From an uncultured Alphaproteobacteria bacterium (lineage in GTDB: Bacteria; Pseudomonadota; Alphaproteobacteria; GCA-2731375), in assembly GCA_951812805.1 (NCBI GenBank), contig CATOSZ010000005.1, positions 62,001-126,000 on the forward strand: a stretch of 64,000 nucleotides of DNA, read 5' to 3'. Below the pieces are notes generated by a model. The model made no database searches. It was not told where the DNA came from and was given only the letters and a program-made list of their open reading frames with translations. The translations under genes were made by a program, and so were the position numbers. Positions 52,799-63,369 of this stretch are shown here, piece after piece. Each line of letters begins with the position of its first letter. The first letter of the stretch is position 1.

Positions 52799-53890
52799 TC
52801 AAGCTTCGACGCGATAGTCGCGCAGGACGTTGGAATCGGGATCGGCGCCGAGCCCGGGCCCGTCGGGCACGCGGAACGAACAGCCGTCGGGGTGGTTCAG
52901 CGCGCCGTAGGGATAGGCCTCGACGTCGAGATAGATGTGCTCCGCCAGGAAGGCGTTCGGATCGGCGGCGAGCAGGTGCAGCGTCGCCAGGAAGCCCGGG
53001 CCGAAATAGGGCGAATGCGGCACGCATTGCACGCCCCTCGCCTCGGCCAGCATCGCGACCTTGCGGTATTCGGTGATGCCGCCGACCTTGGTAACACTCG
53101 GCTGGACGAAGCTGGCCGCACCGGCGTCCATCATCTTGGCGAACTCGAAGGCGGTGCAGGCGTTCTCGCCGGCGGCGATCGGGATCCCGGTCTGCAGCTG
53201 CAATTCGGCGAGCGCGTCGAAATCCTCCGGCGGATAGATCGGCTCCTCCAGCCAATAGAGATCGAACTCGGCCAGGCGCGCCGCCGCCTCACGCGCCTCG
53301 CGCGGGGTCCAGGGGCAGTTGGTGTCCAGCATGATGGCGACGTCCGGGCCCACCGCCTCGCGGGCCGCGCGGGTTTCCGCCACCTCGGTCTCGTGCAGCT
53401 TCACATGGCGGTAGCCGTTCGCCACCGCATGGGCGGAGCGTTCGGCGACGATCTCCGGGTCCTGGTATTTGAACAGGCTGGCATAGGCCGGCAGGCTTTC
53501 GTGCACCCGGCCGCCCAGCAGTTCGTGCACCGGCTTGCCCGCCGCCTTGCCGGCGATATCCCACAACGCGATGTCGGCGCCGCCGATCGCGAACATGGTA
53601 ACGCCGTAGCGGCCCCAGATGTGGTTCGCCTTCTGCAGGCGGTGCGAGATGCCGGCGATATCGCGCGCATCCTCGCCGATCAGGGCCGGCGCGATCATGT
53701 GCTTGACCGCCCCGTAGGTCGCCTGCGCGGCGCCGTAGCCGAAGGCGTCCCCCCAGCCGGAGATGCCGGCGTCCGTGTCGATCCGCATCAACACATAGTC
53801 GAGGGTGTTCCAGGCCTTCCAGTCCTTCAGCTCGCCACCGGCGGTGAAGGGGATCTTGATCAGGAAGGTTTCGACGTTCTCGATTTTCAC
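52799..53890 (-). CDS. Mandelate racemase/muconate lactonizing enzyme (enolase superfamily), copy B
   Basis: 363 residues from a GTG at 53890; the longer frame overlaps the previous gene's end and lacks family sequence. It has an N-terminal capping domain and a barrel with KLH at HVKLHE (acid/base Lys), metal ligands Asp in MLDTNCPW, Glu in YWLEEPIYP and Glu in AAGENACT, then His in CVPHSPYF. The likely reaction is dehydration or racemisation of a sugar acid or similar carboxylate by proton abstraction. It lies 13 bp after copy A. Confidence 0.9.
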   Translation of the reverse strand: MKIENVETFLIKIPFTAGGELKDWKAWNTLDYVLMRIDTDAGISGWGDAFGYGAAQATYGAVKHMIAPALIGEDARDIAGISHRLQKANHIWGRYGVTMFAIGGADIALWDIAGKAAGKPVHELLGGRVHESLPAYASLFKYQDPEIVAERSAHAVANGYRHVKLHETEVAETRAAREAVGPDVAIMLDTNCPWTPREAREAAARLAEFDLYWLEEPIYPPEDFDALAELQLQTGIPIAAGENACTAFEFAKMMDAGAASFVQPSVTKVGGITEYRKVAMLAEARGVQCVPHSPYFGPGFLATLHLLAADPNAFLAEHIYLDVEAYPYGALNHPDGCSFRVPDGPGLGADPDSNVLRDYRVEA

Positions 53891-53903
53891 GGGCCTCGGG
53901 TCC

Positions 53904-54992
53904 TCAGTTGGGGATGGCCAGGCGGGCGACGGCGTCGGCATCGAAGGTGAAGCCGAGACCGGGCCGGTCCGGGATGATCAGGTCGCCGTCCACGAGCTCC
54001 ATTTGCTCGTTAAAGAGGGCGGTGAACCAGGGCATGTGCTCCGCCCACTCGCAGTTGGCGATCGCACCGCAGAGCTGCAGGCTCTGCTCGGTGAAGATGT
54101 GCGGGCTGATCGGCACGTCTTCGGCCTCGGCCATGTGCGCGACCTTCATGAATTCGGAGATACCGCCGACCCGTTGCAGGTCGGGCATCAGAACGTCGGC
54201 GGCGCCGAGGCGCAGCATCTCGCGAAAGCCGTAGCGTGCGTACTCCGTCTCGCCGCTGGCGATGGGCGTGTCGATCTCCGCCGCCACCCGGGCCGAGCCG
54301 GCGAGGTCGTAGGCCTGCACCGGCTCCTCGAACCAGACGAGGTCGTAGGGCTCGATTGCGCGGCCGACTCGGATCGCGTGATTGACGGAAAATCCCTGGT
54401 TGGCATCGGCCATCAGGGCGATCTCGGGCCCGATCGCCTCGCGCACCGCGGCGACCCGTTCGGCGTCCTCCGCCGCGCTCTTCTTGCCGAGGCGCATCTT
54501 CATGGCGCGGAAACCCTGGTCGATGAACCCGCGTGCCTGGGCCTGCAATTCGGGTATGGACATCGACACCCAGAGCCCGGCGCTGGCATAGGCCGGCACC
54601 CGGTCCCGCGCACCGCCGAGCAGCCGGGCGACCGGCTGGCCGAGCGCCTTGCCGTGCAGGTCCCAGCAGGCCGCATCGATCGCCGAGAGCGCGAAGATCG
54701 GCACGCCCTTGTGGCCGACGCAGTTGATGTCGCGCCACATGTCCATCCAGATCCGCTGGCTCATGGCGCTGTCGCGGCCGATCGCGTGCTGCTTCAACGA
54801 ATGCACCATGGCATCGAGCACGTCGAGCCGGGCGCCCGAGAGCGTGAACATGTAGCTCTCGCCGACGACGCCGTCCTCGCCCTCCAGATGGACGAGCACA
54901 CAGCCCACGGACTCGATCCGGTGGATCGAGGTGCGGAGCGGCTCGTCGAAGGGCACGAGCACGCGGCTCGTGCGGAGGTCGGTGATCTTCAT
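53904..54992 (-). CDS. Mandelate racemase/muconate lactonizing enzyme (enolase superfamily), copy A
   Basis: 362 residues, first gene of the minus-strand catabolic operon. The barrel shows AMKMRLGKK (general base Lys region), Asp in LMADANQGF, Glu in WFEEPVQAYD, Glu in ASGETEYARYG and His in ISPHIFTEQS. The DANQ metal segment and SPHIF end are typical of the mandelate-racemase subgroup. It is clearly distinct from copy B, so the two probably act at different steps or on different stereoisomers. Substrate unknown. Confidence 0.9.
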   Translation of the reverse strand: MKITDLRTSRVLVPFDEPLRTSIHRIESVGCVLVHLEGEDGVVGESYMFTLSGARLDVLDAMVHSLKQHAIGRDSAMSQRIWMDMWRDINCVGHKGVPIFALSAIDAACWDLHGKALGQPVARLLGGARDRVPAYASAGLWVSMSIPELQAQARGFIDQGFRAMKMRLGKKSAAEDAERVAAVREAIGPEIALMADANQGFSVNHAIRVGRAIEPYDLVWFEEPVQAYDLAGSARVAAEIDTPIASGETEYARYGFREMLRLGAADVLMPDLQRVGGISEFMKVAHMAEAEDVPISPHIFTEQSLQLCGAIANCEWAEHMPWFTALFNEQMELVDGDLIIPDRPGLGFTFDADAVARLAIPN

Positions 54993-55067
54993 GGGCGCGG
55001 CTCGCCCTCCCCGGTTTCGGCGGGGCGCATAAAAGCAGATGCGGGCCCGGGGGGCAAAGGCGGGTCT

Positions 55068-55772
55068 TCAACGCGGCGGCGGTGGCCGCCGATCGAACAG
55101 CGGAAACAGCACCCAGCCGGCGACGAAGCCGCCGAGATGGGCTTCCCAGGCGATGCCCTGGACGCCGGCGGAGGGGGTGAGGCCGGTGGCGCCGATCAAC
55201 ACGTTGATGCCGGCGAACACGGCCGCGGCGATGATGATCGGCTTGGGGTCGCGGCGGCGTGGCAGGTCGGCGAAGCGTTGCGGCGGGCCGAGCCAGAGGA
55301 TCCAGAGGACGCCCGCAAAGAGGCCGGAGATGGCACCCGACGCGCCGACCAGCAGAACCGGCCCCGGGTGGAAGACCTGCGCCAGCAAGCTGCCGCCGAG
55401 CGCCAGCACCGCGCACAGCAAATAGAAGGCCAACAGGCGGGGCCCGCCGAGGCGGCGTTCGAGCCCGGTGCCGAAGGCCAGGACGAAGCCCATGTTCAAC
55501 AACAGATGCAGCGCGTCGGCATGCAGAAAAGCGTAGGTGACGGCGGAGAGCCAGGACCAGAGGTCGAGCGGGAGGACGATCACCCCGCCGGGCCAGAGAA
55601 AGTCGCCCGGAAAGAAGCCGCCGTGGACCATCACCGCCTCGTCCCAGGCCGGCGGCAACGCCAGACGCCCGAGATGCACGGCGATGCAGATCGCGATCAG
55701 GGCGCCCGCCACCGGCGTGATGTTGACGGCCGGCTCGTGGCCCGCGGTGGGACGGCGGGGTGCGAAACGCAT
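55068..55772 (-). CDS. Rhomboid-family intramembrane serine protease
   Basis: 234 residues with six to seven membrane helices. The catalytic Ser is Ser145 in LVGASGAISGLF, and the His is His212 in AWEAHLGGFVAGW. The NM of HLLLNMGFVLAFG (Asn93) fits the oxyanion side chain. Rhomboids cut substrates within or next to their membrane segment. It stands alone on the minus strand, 75 bp before the catabolic operon and divergent from the trypsin-like protease. Confidence 0.92.
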   Translation of the reverse strand: MRFAPRRPTAGHEPAVNITPVAGALIAICIAVHLGRLALPPAWDEAVMVHGGFFPGDFLWPGGVIVLPLDLWSWLSAVTYAFLHADALHLLLNMGFVLAFGTGLERRLGGPRLLAFYLLCAVLALGGSLLAQVFHPGPVLLVGASGAISGLFAGVLWILWLGPPQRFADLPRRRDPKPIIIAAAVFAGINVLIGATGLTPSAGVQGIAWEAHLGGFVAGWVLFPLFDRRPPPPR

Positions 55773-55849
55773 GGCAGTTCACCATCCTCGGCTGGCGGTC
55801 GGGGCTCGCAATAGATTAGGCTCCGCGCACGCCAGAACAAGGAGCCGGC

Positions 55850-56623
55850 ATGCGTCATCTCGTCCCGATCCTGATTGCCGCCGCGCTGCTTGTGCCCTCG
55901 GCGTCGATGCCCGCCGGGGCGGAGACGCGCGTGCGGATCGACGCGCTCGCCTATCCCTGGCACGCGGTTGGCCGGGTCAACCGGCAGGGCCATGCCCGCG
56001 GCTTCTGCACCGGCGCGCTCATCGCGCCGGACGTCGTCCTGACGGCCGCGCACTGCCTCTATGACGCCAAGCGTGGTGCCTGGGCGGAACCGCGCCTCGT
56101 GCACTTCGTCGCCGCCTACCAGAAGGGCCGCTATCTCTTCGCCGCCAAGGCAAATGCCTATGAGGTGGCGCCGGGCTACCGCCCGGGCGGCAAGCGACGC
56201 GAGGCACCGGACAGCGCCCACGACTGGGCGGTGCTGCGCCTGGCCAAGGCCGCCGGGCCGGAGATCGGCCATCTCGGCCTCGCCCGCATCGCGCCCGGCG
56301 AGCCGCTGCCGCCGGATCCCATCCATAGTCTGGTCGGCTATGGCCGCGACCGGCCCTTCGCGCTTTCCGCCCATCGGGGCTGCCGCCTGCTGCGCTGGGA
56401 CGGTCAGGCCGCCCTGGTGCATCACGACTGCAAGGCGGAGAACGGCACCTCCGGCGCGCCGCTGCTCCGACAGGCGGGCTCGACATACGTCATCGTCGGC
56501 CTGCACGTCGGCCGCGGCGAGATCGAAGGCCGGGAGATCGGCGCCGCCGTGCCCTCGGCCAGCTTTCTTGCCGCCGCCGCCCGGGCCGTCGGACGGAAGC
56601 TGTCGGGCCGCGCCCCCCGTTGA
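55850..56623 (+). CDS. Trypsin-like serine peptidase, exported
   Basis: 257 residues with a signal peptide (VPILIAAALLVPSASM, cleavage near GAE, residue 24). The S1 triad is His68 (LTAAHCLYD), Asp125 (SAHDWAVLRL) and Ser201 (NGTSGAPLL). Cys pairs are in position for disulfides (GFCTG with AHC; RGCRL with HDCKAENG). It is expected in the periplasm or outside the cell; substrate unknown. Confidence 0.9.
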   Translation: MRHLVPILIAAALLVPSASMPAGAETRVRIDALAYPWHAVGRVNRQGHARGFCTGALIAPDVVLTAAHCLYDAKRGAWAEPRLVHFVAAYQKGRYLFAAKANAYEVAPGYRPGGKRREAPDSAHDWAVLRLAKAAGPEIGHLGLARIAPGEPLPPDPIHSLVGYGRDRPFALSAHRGCRLLRWDGQAALVHHDCKAENGTSGAPLLRQAGSTYVIVGLHVGRGEIEGREIGAAVPSASFLAAAARAVGRKLSGRAPR

Positions 56624-56777
56624 ACCGTGCCAGCGCCGACTTCGAAAAAATCGGGAGAAGCTATTTCGCGCGATTTGTTCTATGTCTATAGGCGGAGATT
56701 GTTCTCTTCGTTTCCGGGCTTTGTTTTTGCTGTTTCGGAATTGGAAGAGTTCATAAGGCAACGACGCGGGGCGACGA

Positions 56778-58562
56778 ATGAACGTGCATCGGCAAGGGCA
56801 GCGTGAGGTTTTCAAACTCTTCTTTGTGAAACCCTCGCACTATGATGACGACGGCTACGTCATTCAGTGGATGCGGTCGGAAATCCCCTCGAATTCGATG
56901 GCCTCGGTCTACGGCATCACGCTCGACTGCATCGAACGACAGGTGCTCGGCGACGACGTCGATATCGAAATCGAGGCGGCCGACGAGACGAACACGCGGA
57001 TCCGACCGAAAGAGATCATCAAGGCGATCAAACAGAGTGGCGGCAAGGGTATGGTGGCCCTCGTCGGGGTTCAGTCGAACCAGTTTCCCCGCGCCGTCGA
57101 CCTCGCCCGGCCGCTGCGCGATGCCGGTATCCAGGTCTGCATCGGCGGCTTTCACGTCAGCGGCTGTCTCTCCATGCTCCCGGAGCTGCCAAGCGATATC
57201 CAGGATGCCATGGACCTCGGCATCTCCTTCTTCGCGGGCGAGGCCGAGGGGCGAATGGACCAGGTCCTGCAGGACGCCTATGCCGGCGCGTTGAAGCCGC
57301 TCTACAATTACATGGCGGACCTGCCCGACCTCACCGGCGCGCCGATTCCGATCCTGCCCCGCGGCAGCGTCGAGCGCACGGTCGATACCTTCACCAGCTT
57401 CGATTCGGGACGTGGATGTCCCTTCCAGTGCAGTTTCTGCACCATCATCAACGTGCAGGGCCGGAAATCGCGCTACCGCACCGCCGACGATATCGAGCAT
57501 ATCATCCGCCAGAACGATGCCCAGGGCATTCGCAAGTTCTTCATCACCGACGACAACTTCGCCCGCAATTCAAACTGGGAAGCGATCTTCGACCGTCTGA
57601 TAAAGCTGCGCGAAGAGGACGGCATCGAGCTGAAGCTGATCATCCAGGTCGACACGCTCTGCCACAAGATCGACGGCTTCATCGACAAGGCGGCGCGCGC
57701 CGGGCTCTCCCGGGTTTTCATCGGGCTCGAGAACATCAATCCCGAGAACCTGCTGGCGGCCAAGAAACGGCAGAACAAGATCACCGAGTATCGTGACATG
57801 CTGCAGGCCTGGAAGCGGGCCGGCGCCATGACCTATTGCGGCTATATCCTCGGCTTCCCCGGCGACACGCCCGAACGCGCGCTGAACGATATCGAGATCC
57901 TGAAGCGCGAGCTGCCGATCGACATGCTGGAGTTCTTCTGCCTGACGCCGCTGCCCGGCTCGCAGGATCACCAGGAGCTCGCGGCCAAGGGCGTCGCGAT
58001 GGACCCGGACATGAACAAATACGACCTCGAACATGTCTGCACGGCCCATCCGAAGATGTCGAAGGAAGAATTCCAGGGACTCTATCGGCAGGCCTGGGAC
58101 ACCTTCTATACGGACGAACATGTGGAGACGATCCTGCGCCGCGCCGCCGCGTCGGGCATGCGGCCGAACGCGGTGAAGACGGCGATCCTGGAGTTTTACG
58201 GCTGCCACGTGTTCGAGAAGGTACATCCCCTGCAAGGCGGCCTGTTCCGGCGCAAATACCGTCGCGACCGGCGCTCCACCATGCCGCTGGAGAGCCCCTT
58301 CGTCTTCTACCCGCGTTTCGTCTGGGAAACGGCAGGCAAGTTCATCGGCTTCTACATGATGAAGCGGCGCTACGATGCCATGCTCGCGCGCGTTCGCAGC
58401 GACCCCGAGGCGATGAAGAACTACACCGACCTCTCCCTCACGCCGGTCGTGGAAGAAGAGTACGACGAGCTCGATCTCTATTCGGCCAGCGACTCGGCCA
58501 AGGGGGCGGTCGCCAAGGCACGGCGCCAACAGGCGATCAGCGCGGCGCACGCGGCGGAGTGA
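56778..58562 (+). CDS. B12-binding domain radical SAM protein
   Basis: 594 residues. The N-terminal region (about 1-190) is a cobalamin-binding-like Rossmann unit (VGVQSNQFPRAVDLARPLRDAGIQVCIGG). The radical SAM core has the iron-sulfur motif GRGCPFQCSFCTI (Cys214, Cys218, Cys221), with FFITDDNFARN and YILGFPGDTPERA, both typical of this class. The C-terminal 130 residues are basic and unassigned. Members of the class methylate unreactive carbons or rearrange skeletons, as in hopanoid or lipid modification. The start at 56778 follows a rather poor ribosome site; no pathway partner is adjacent. Confidence 0.88.
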   Translation: MNVHRQGQREVFKLFFVKPSHYDDDGYVIQWMRSEIPSNSMASVYGITLDCIERQVLGDDVDIEIEAADETNTRIRPKEIIKAIKQSGGKGMVALVGVQSNQFPRAVDLARPLRDAGIQVCIGGFHVSGCLSMLPELPSDIQDAMDLGISFFAGEAEGRMDQVLQDAYAGALKPLYNYMADLPDLTGAPIPILPRGSVERTVDTFTSFDSGRGCPFQCSFCTIINVQGRKSRYRTADDIEHIIRQNDAQGIRKFFITDDNFARNSNWEAIFDRLIKLREEDGIELKLIIQVDTLCHKIDGFIDKAARAGLSRVFIGLENINPENLLAAKKRQNKITEYRDMLQAWKRAGAMTYCGYILGFPGDTPERALNDIEILKRELPIDMLEFFCLTPLPGSQDHQELAAKGVAMDPDMNKYDLEHVCTAHPKMSKEEFQGLYRQAWDTFYTDEHVETILRRAAASGMRPNAVKTAILEFYGCHVFEKVHPLQGGLFRRKYRRDRRSTMPLESPFVFYPRFVWETAGKFIGFYMMKRRYDAMLARVRSDPEAMKNYTDLSLTPVVEEEYDELDLYSASDSAKGAVAKARRQQAISAAHAAE

Positions 58563-58580
58563 CCCGGACGGTGCCCAGCC

Positions 58581-59372
58581 TCACACCGTCGCCGTCACCA
58601 GGAACTGGGGATTGAGCGCAAAGAAGTCGCCGTCGGCCACCGCACGGGTCGCGACGTCGACGACGCGCTGAACCGTTGCTTCGTCATGGGTCCCGCTTTC
58701 GCGGGCGTAGCCGGCCAGGTTCCGCACCAGGTTGAGCATCCGGCCCATGGTGTCGGGCACGGCAATCACCCGGACGGCCACGTCCGAAAACCCCGCCCGG
58801 CGGGCCAGGCCATACATCTTGCGGCCAATTTCCGGCGTCCTGAAAGCGGGCAGCGCCGCATCCAGGAGAACGCGCCAATCTTCCGGCGTCACCGGATCGA
58901 AAGCGGTCATGTAAAAGTCGCTGTCGATCGCATGCACCTTGCCGCCCGGCTTCACGACACGGCGAAACTCCGCGAAGCTGGCCAGCGGATCGTCGACGTA
59001 GAGCATCACGTTCTTGACGACGAGCCGGTCGAGCGCATTTTCGCCGAGCGGCAGCACATCGCCTTGCAGATGCGTGACGTCGACGCGCTCGGCGATCCCT
59101 TCGTCCGCTACCCGCTGGCGGGTTCGCGCCACGAAGTCGGAATTGATGTCGAAGGCATGGACATGGCCGCCGGCGCCGACGCGGCGCGCCAGCTCGACGG
59201 AAACAAAGCCGGGTCCGCAGCCATAGTCGGCGACCTTGTGCCCCGCGGCGATGTCCGCCGGCTCCAGCAGGCGGTCCTTGCCGGCGCTCCAGGCGAACTG
59301 CTCCTCGTATCGATCCAAACGATCGGGTTCGATGTCGACCCAATGGTCTCTGTAGTAGGTCTCCCGGGACAT
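58581..59372 (-). CDS. Class I SAM-dependent methyltransferase
   Basis: 263 residues from the ATG at 59372 (MSRETYYRDHW), with the upstream open frame judged non-coding. The SAM motif I is VADYGCGPGFVSVELARRVG, followed by HVHAFDIN (motif I acidic residue) and GGKVHAIDSDFYM. The structure matches UbiE/COQ5-type methyltransferases. It converges on the radical SAM gene. The 162-bp gap 59373-59534 before the M20 gene contains no gene I can support. Confidence 0.88.
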   Translation of the reverse strand: MSRETYYRDHWVDIEPDRLDRYEEQFAWSAGKDRLLEPADIAAGHKVADYGCGPGFVSVELARRVGAGGHVHAFDINSDFVARTRQRVADEGIAERVDVTHLQGDVLPLGENALDRLVVKNVMLYVDDPLASFAEFRRVVKPGGKVHAIDSDFYMTAFDPVTPEDWRVLLDAALPAFRTPEIGRKMYGLARRAGFSDVAVRVIAVPDTMGRMLNLVRNLAGYARESGTHDEATVQRVVDVATRAVADGDFFALNPQFLVTATV

Positions 59373-59534
59373 TCCCGTCCTTCCCTTGCATGCACGCGGG
59401 ACGTCCCGCCATTGATCGAATAGACCGGCAGGGCGCCGCCCGCCGCTATCTACGGCTTGACCCGCGCAATGGCCGAACGCGCCCACAAGAGGCCGACGAC
59501 GGCGATGAAGTCGCTCCTGTCGGGATTGATCCAC

Positions 59535-60770
59535 TCAAGGCGCGTCGGCGCGGTCCAGGATGGCGCCGAGGAGAACGTCGCAGCCGGCGGCGAGGTCCTC
59601 GGCCGTCGCCTCCTCCGCTTCGTTGTGGCTGATCCCGTCCTCGCAGGGGACGAAGATCATCGCCGTCGGCGCGACCTCGCAGATGTTGCAGGCGTCGTGC
59701 CCGGCGCCCGACGTGATGCGCATCGCCGAAAGGCCGCTCACCTCCGCCCCCTTGGCGACGGCCGCCACGCAGGCCTCGTCGAAAACGATCGGCGGCTGAT
59801 GCCAGATTTCGTCGATCTCGAGGTCCAGGCCGATGCCGCCCGTGATCGCTTCGGCCTCGGCCAGCAGGCGGGCCTTCATCTCCGAGAGACGTTCTTCCTC
59901 CGGATGGCGGAAGTCGACGGAAAAGACCACGCGACCGGGAATTGTGTTGCGGGAATTCGGCGCGACGACGAACTGGCCGACCGTGGCGCAGGCGCCCGGC
60001 TGGAAGTCGTGCCCGATGCGGTTGACCAGGTCGACGATGCGGCTGGCACCGACCAGGGCATCGCGGCGGATCGCCATCGGCGTCGGGCCCGCGTGCGCCT
60101 CCTGGCCGGTGACGGTGACGTCGAACCAGCGCTGGCCCTGGGCGCCGCGCACGATGCCGATGGTCTTCCGCTCCGCCTCCAGGATCGGGCCCTGTTCGAT
60201 GTGCGCCTCGAAGAAGGCGGCGATCTCGCGCCCGCCGAGCGGCAGGTCGCCGAGGTAGCCGATCCGTTCCAGCTCCTCCCCCATGCTCTTGCCCTCGCCG
60301 TCGCGGATGGCATGCGCCTCTTCCAGGCTGAACTTGCCAACATAGGCGCTGGAGCCGACCATGGCGGGGGCGAAACGGCAGCCCTCCTCGTTGGTCCAGA
60401 CAGCGACCTCGACCGGGCGCCGTGTCGCGTGACCCATGTCGTTCAGGGTGCGGATCACCTCGAGCCCGGCGAGCACGCCGTAGACCCCGTCGTACTTACC
60501 GCCGGTCGGCTGGGTATCCAAGTGGCTGCCCGTCATTACCGGCGCCAGGCCATCGTCGGTGCCGGCGCGGCGGGCGAAGATATTGCCCATGGTGTCGACG
60601 CGGACGCTACAGCCCTGCGCCTCGCACCAGGAAACGAAGAGGTCGCGCCCCTCCCGGTCGAGATCGGTCAGGGCCTGGCGATTGACGCCGCCCTTCTCCG
60701 TGGCGCCGATCCGCGCCATCTCCATCAGGCTGTCCCAGAGGCGGTCCTGATTGATCCTGAGGTTCCGCAT
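59535..60770 (-). CDS. M20-family amidohydrolase (N-carbamoyl-amino acid / allantoate amidohydrolase type)
   Basis: 411 residues. Metal ligands are visible in GSHLDTQ (His83, Asp85) and TNEEGCRFAP (Glu pair), then AHAGPTPM in the dimerisation/lid domain and GAGHDACN near the C-terminus. The enzyme releases CO2 and ammonia from N-carbamoyl-beta-alanine, N-carbamoyl-amino acids or allantoate. It begins with GGGGAGACG before the ATG at 60770. It follows alanine dehydrogenase by 14 bp and a class III aminotransferase, consistent with beta-alanine or amino-acid catabolism. Confidence 0.92.
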   Translation of the reverse strand: MRNLRINQDRLWDSLMEMARIGATEKGGVNRQALTDLDREGRDLFVSWCEAQGCSVRVDTMGNIFARRAGTDDGLAPVMTGSHLDTQPTGGKYDGVYGVLAGLEVIRTLNDMGHATRRPVEVAVWTNEEGCRFAPAMVGSSAYVGKFSLEEAHAIRDGEGKSMGEELERIGYLGDLPLGGREIAAFFEAHIEQGPILEAERKTIGIVRGAQGQRWFDVTVTGQEAHAGPTPMAIRRDALVGASRIVDLVNRIGHDFQPGACATVGQFVVAPNSRNTIPGRVVFSVDFRHPEEERLSEMKARLLAEAEAITGGIGLDLEIDEIWHQPPIVFDEACVAAVAKGAEVSGLSAMRITSGAGHDACNICEVAPTAMIFVPCEDGISHNEAEEATAEDLAAGCDVLLGAILDRADAP

Positions 60771-60784
60771 CGTCTCCCCTCCCC

Positions 60785-61903
<1,119 letters not shown>

Positions 61904-61918
61904 GGGGTTTCCTCCGGC

Positions 61919-63256
61919 TCAGGCGACGCGCTTCAGCGCGCCGGAAATCGTGTCGACGATGCGGTCGATATGCGACGTCTCCAGGATCAGCGGCGGGGAC
62001 AGCGCGATGATGTCGCCCGTCGTGCGGATCAGCAGGCCATTTTCGTAACAGTCGGTGAAACAGTCGACCGCCCGCGCCGTCGGCTTGCCCTCGCGCGGTT
62101 CCAGCTCGATGCCGCCGATGATGCCGAGGTTGCGGATGTCGATCACATGCGGCGCATCCTTCAAGGAATGCATGCCGTCTTCCCAGTAGTCGGCGAGTTC
62201 GGCGCCGCGCTCCAGCAACCCCTCGTCCCGGTAAACGTCGAGCGTGGCGATCCCGGCGGCGGCGGCGAGCGGATGGCCGGAATAGGTATAGCCGTGGAAC
62301 AGCTCGATCCCATCGGAGGTGGCGTCGACGAAGGTTTGGTAGATCTCGTTGCGGCAGACCACGGCACCCATCGGTACCGCCGCGTTGGTCAGGCCCTTGG
62401 CGAGCGTCATGATGTCCGGCTTGACGTCGAAATACTCCGAGGCAAAGGGCGAGCCGAGGCGACCGAACCCGGTAATGACCTCGTCGAAGATCAGCAGGAT
62501 GCCGTGCTTGTCGCAAATCTCGCGCAAGCGTTTGAGGTATCCGACCGGCGGGATCAGCACGCCGGTGGAGCCGGCGACCGGCTCGACGATCACGGCCGCG
62601 ATGGTCGAGGCATCGTGCAGTGCTACCAGCCGCTCCAATTCGTCCGCCAGATGCGCACCCCATTCCGGCTGGCCGCGAGTGTGGGCGTTGTGCGCCAGGT
62701 CGTGGGTGTGCGGCAGATGGTCGACGCCGTTCAGCAGGGGGCCGAAGAACTTGCGGTTGGAGACGATGCCGCCGACCGAGATGCCGCCGAAGCCAACCCC
62801 GTGATAGCCCCGCTCGCGCCCGACCAGCCGGGTCCGCGTCCCCTCGCCCCGCACGCGCTGGTAGGCAAGCGCGATCTTCAGCGCGGTATCGACGGACTCG
62901 GAACCGGAATTGGTGAAGAACACCCGGTCCATGCCCTCGGGCGTGATCTCGGCGATGCGCGAGGCGAACTCGAAGGCAAGCGGATTGCCCATTTGGAAAT
63001 TGGGTGCGTAATCCATGGTGTCCGCCTGCGCCTTGATCGCCGAGGCGATCTCCTCGCGGCCATGACCGGCGTTGCAACACCACAGGCCCGCCGTGCCGTC
63101 GAGGATGTCGCGCCCGTCGTGGCTGCGGTAGTGCATGTCCTTGGCACCGACCAACATGCGCGGCGCCGACTTGAACTGCCGGTTCGCCGTGAACGGCATC
63201 CAAAAGGCTTCGAGATCGTTCGGCTGCGCAACCTCGGTGGTGATGGGACGGTTCAT
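61919..63256 (-). CDS. Class III aminotransferase (beta-alanine/omega-amino acid:pyruvate type)
   Basis: 445 residues. It has the PLP-binding Lys in MTLAKGLTNAAVPMGAV, Asp in LIFDEVITGFGR, and the N-terminal FFTNSGSESVDTALKIA phosphate site. The GERGYHG-like segment (here RERGYHGVGF) and WMPFTANRQFK N-terminus fit the beta-alanine--pyruvate aminotransferase subgroup. With alanine dehydrogenase downstream, amino groups would be collected as alanine and released as ammonia. The ATG at 63256 is chosen by family length. Confidence 0.92.
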   Translation of the reverse strand: MNRPITTEVAQPNDLEAFWMPFTANRQFKSAPRMLVGAKDMHYRSHDGRDILDGTAGLWCCNAGHGREEIASAIKAQADTMDYAPNFQMGNPLAFEFASRIAEITPEGMDRVFFTNSGSESVDTALKIALAYQRVRGEGTRTRLVGRERGYHGVGFGGISVGGIVSNRKFFGPLLNGVDHLPHTHDLAHNAHTRGQPEWGAHLADELERLVALHDASTIAAVIVEPVAGSTGVLIPPVGYLKRLREICDKHGILLIFDEVITGFGRLGSPFASEYFDVKPDIMTLAKGLTNAAVPMGAVVCRNEIYQTFVDATSDGIELFHGYTYSGHPLAAAAGIATLDVYRDEGLLERGAELADYWEDGMHSLKDAPHVIDIRNLGIIGGIELEPREGKPTARAVDCFTDCYENGLLIRTTGDIIALSPPLILETSHIDRIVDTISGALKRVA

Positions 63257-63369
63257 CTCTATGCTCTCCCGGGCGCCTGAAAAGGGAAGGTGGCGGAGCG
63301 ATCTTCGTCCCGCCCCTTGTGCCGGCACTCTATCAGCCCCGAAAATGCGGCAAAAGCGAAACCGGAGAC

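Noticed and set aside
59373-59534. Possible coding remnant (WINPDRSDF...) in the gap before the methyltransferase
   Set aside because: No start codon or ribosome site, only about 27 codons, and no recognisable family.
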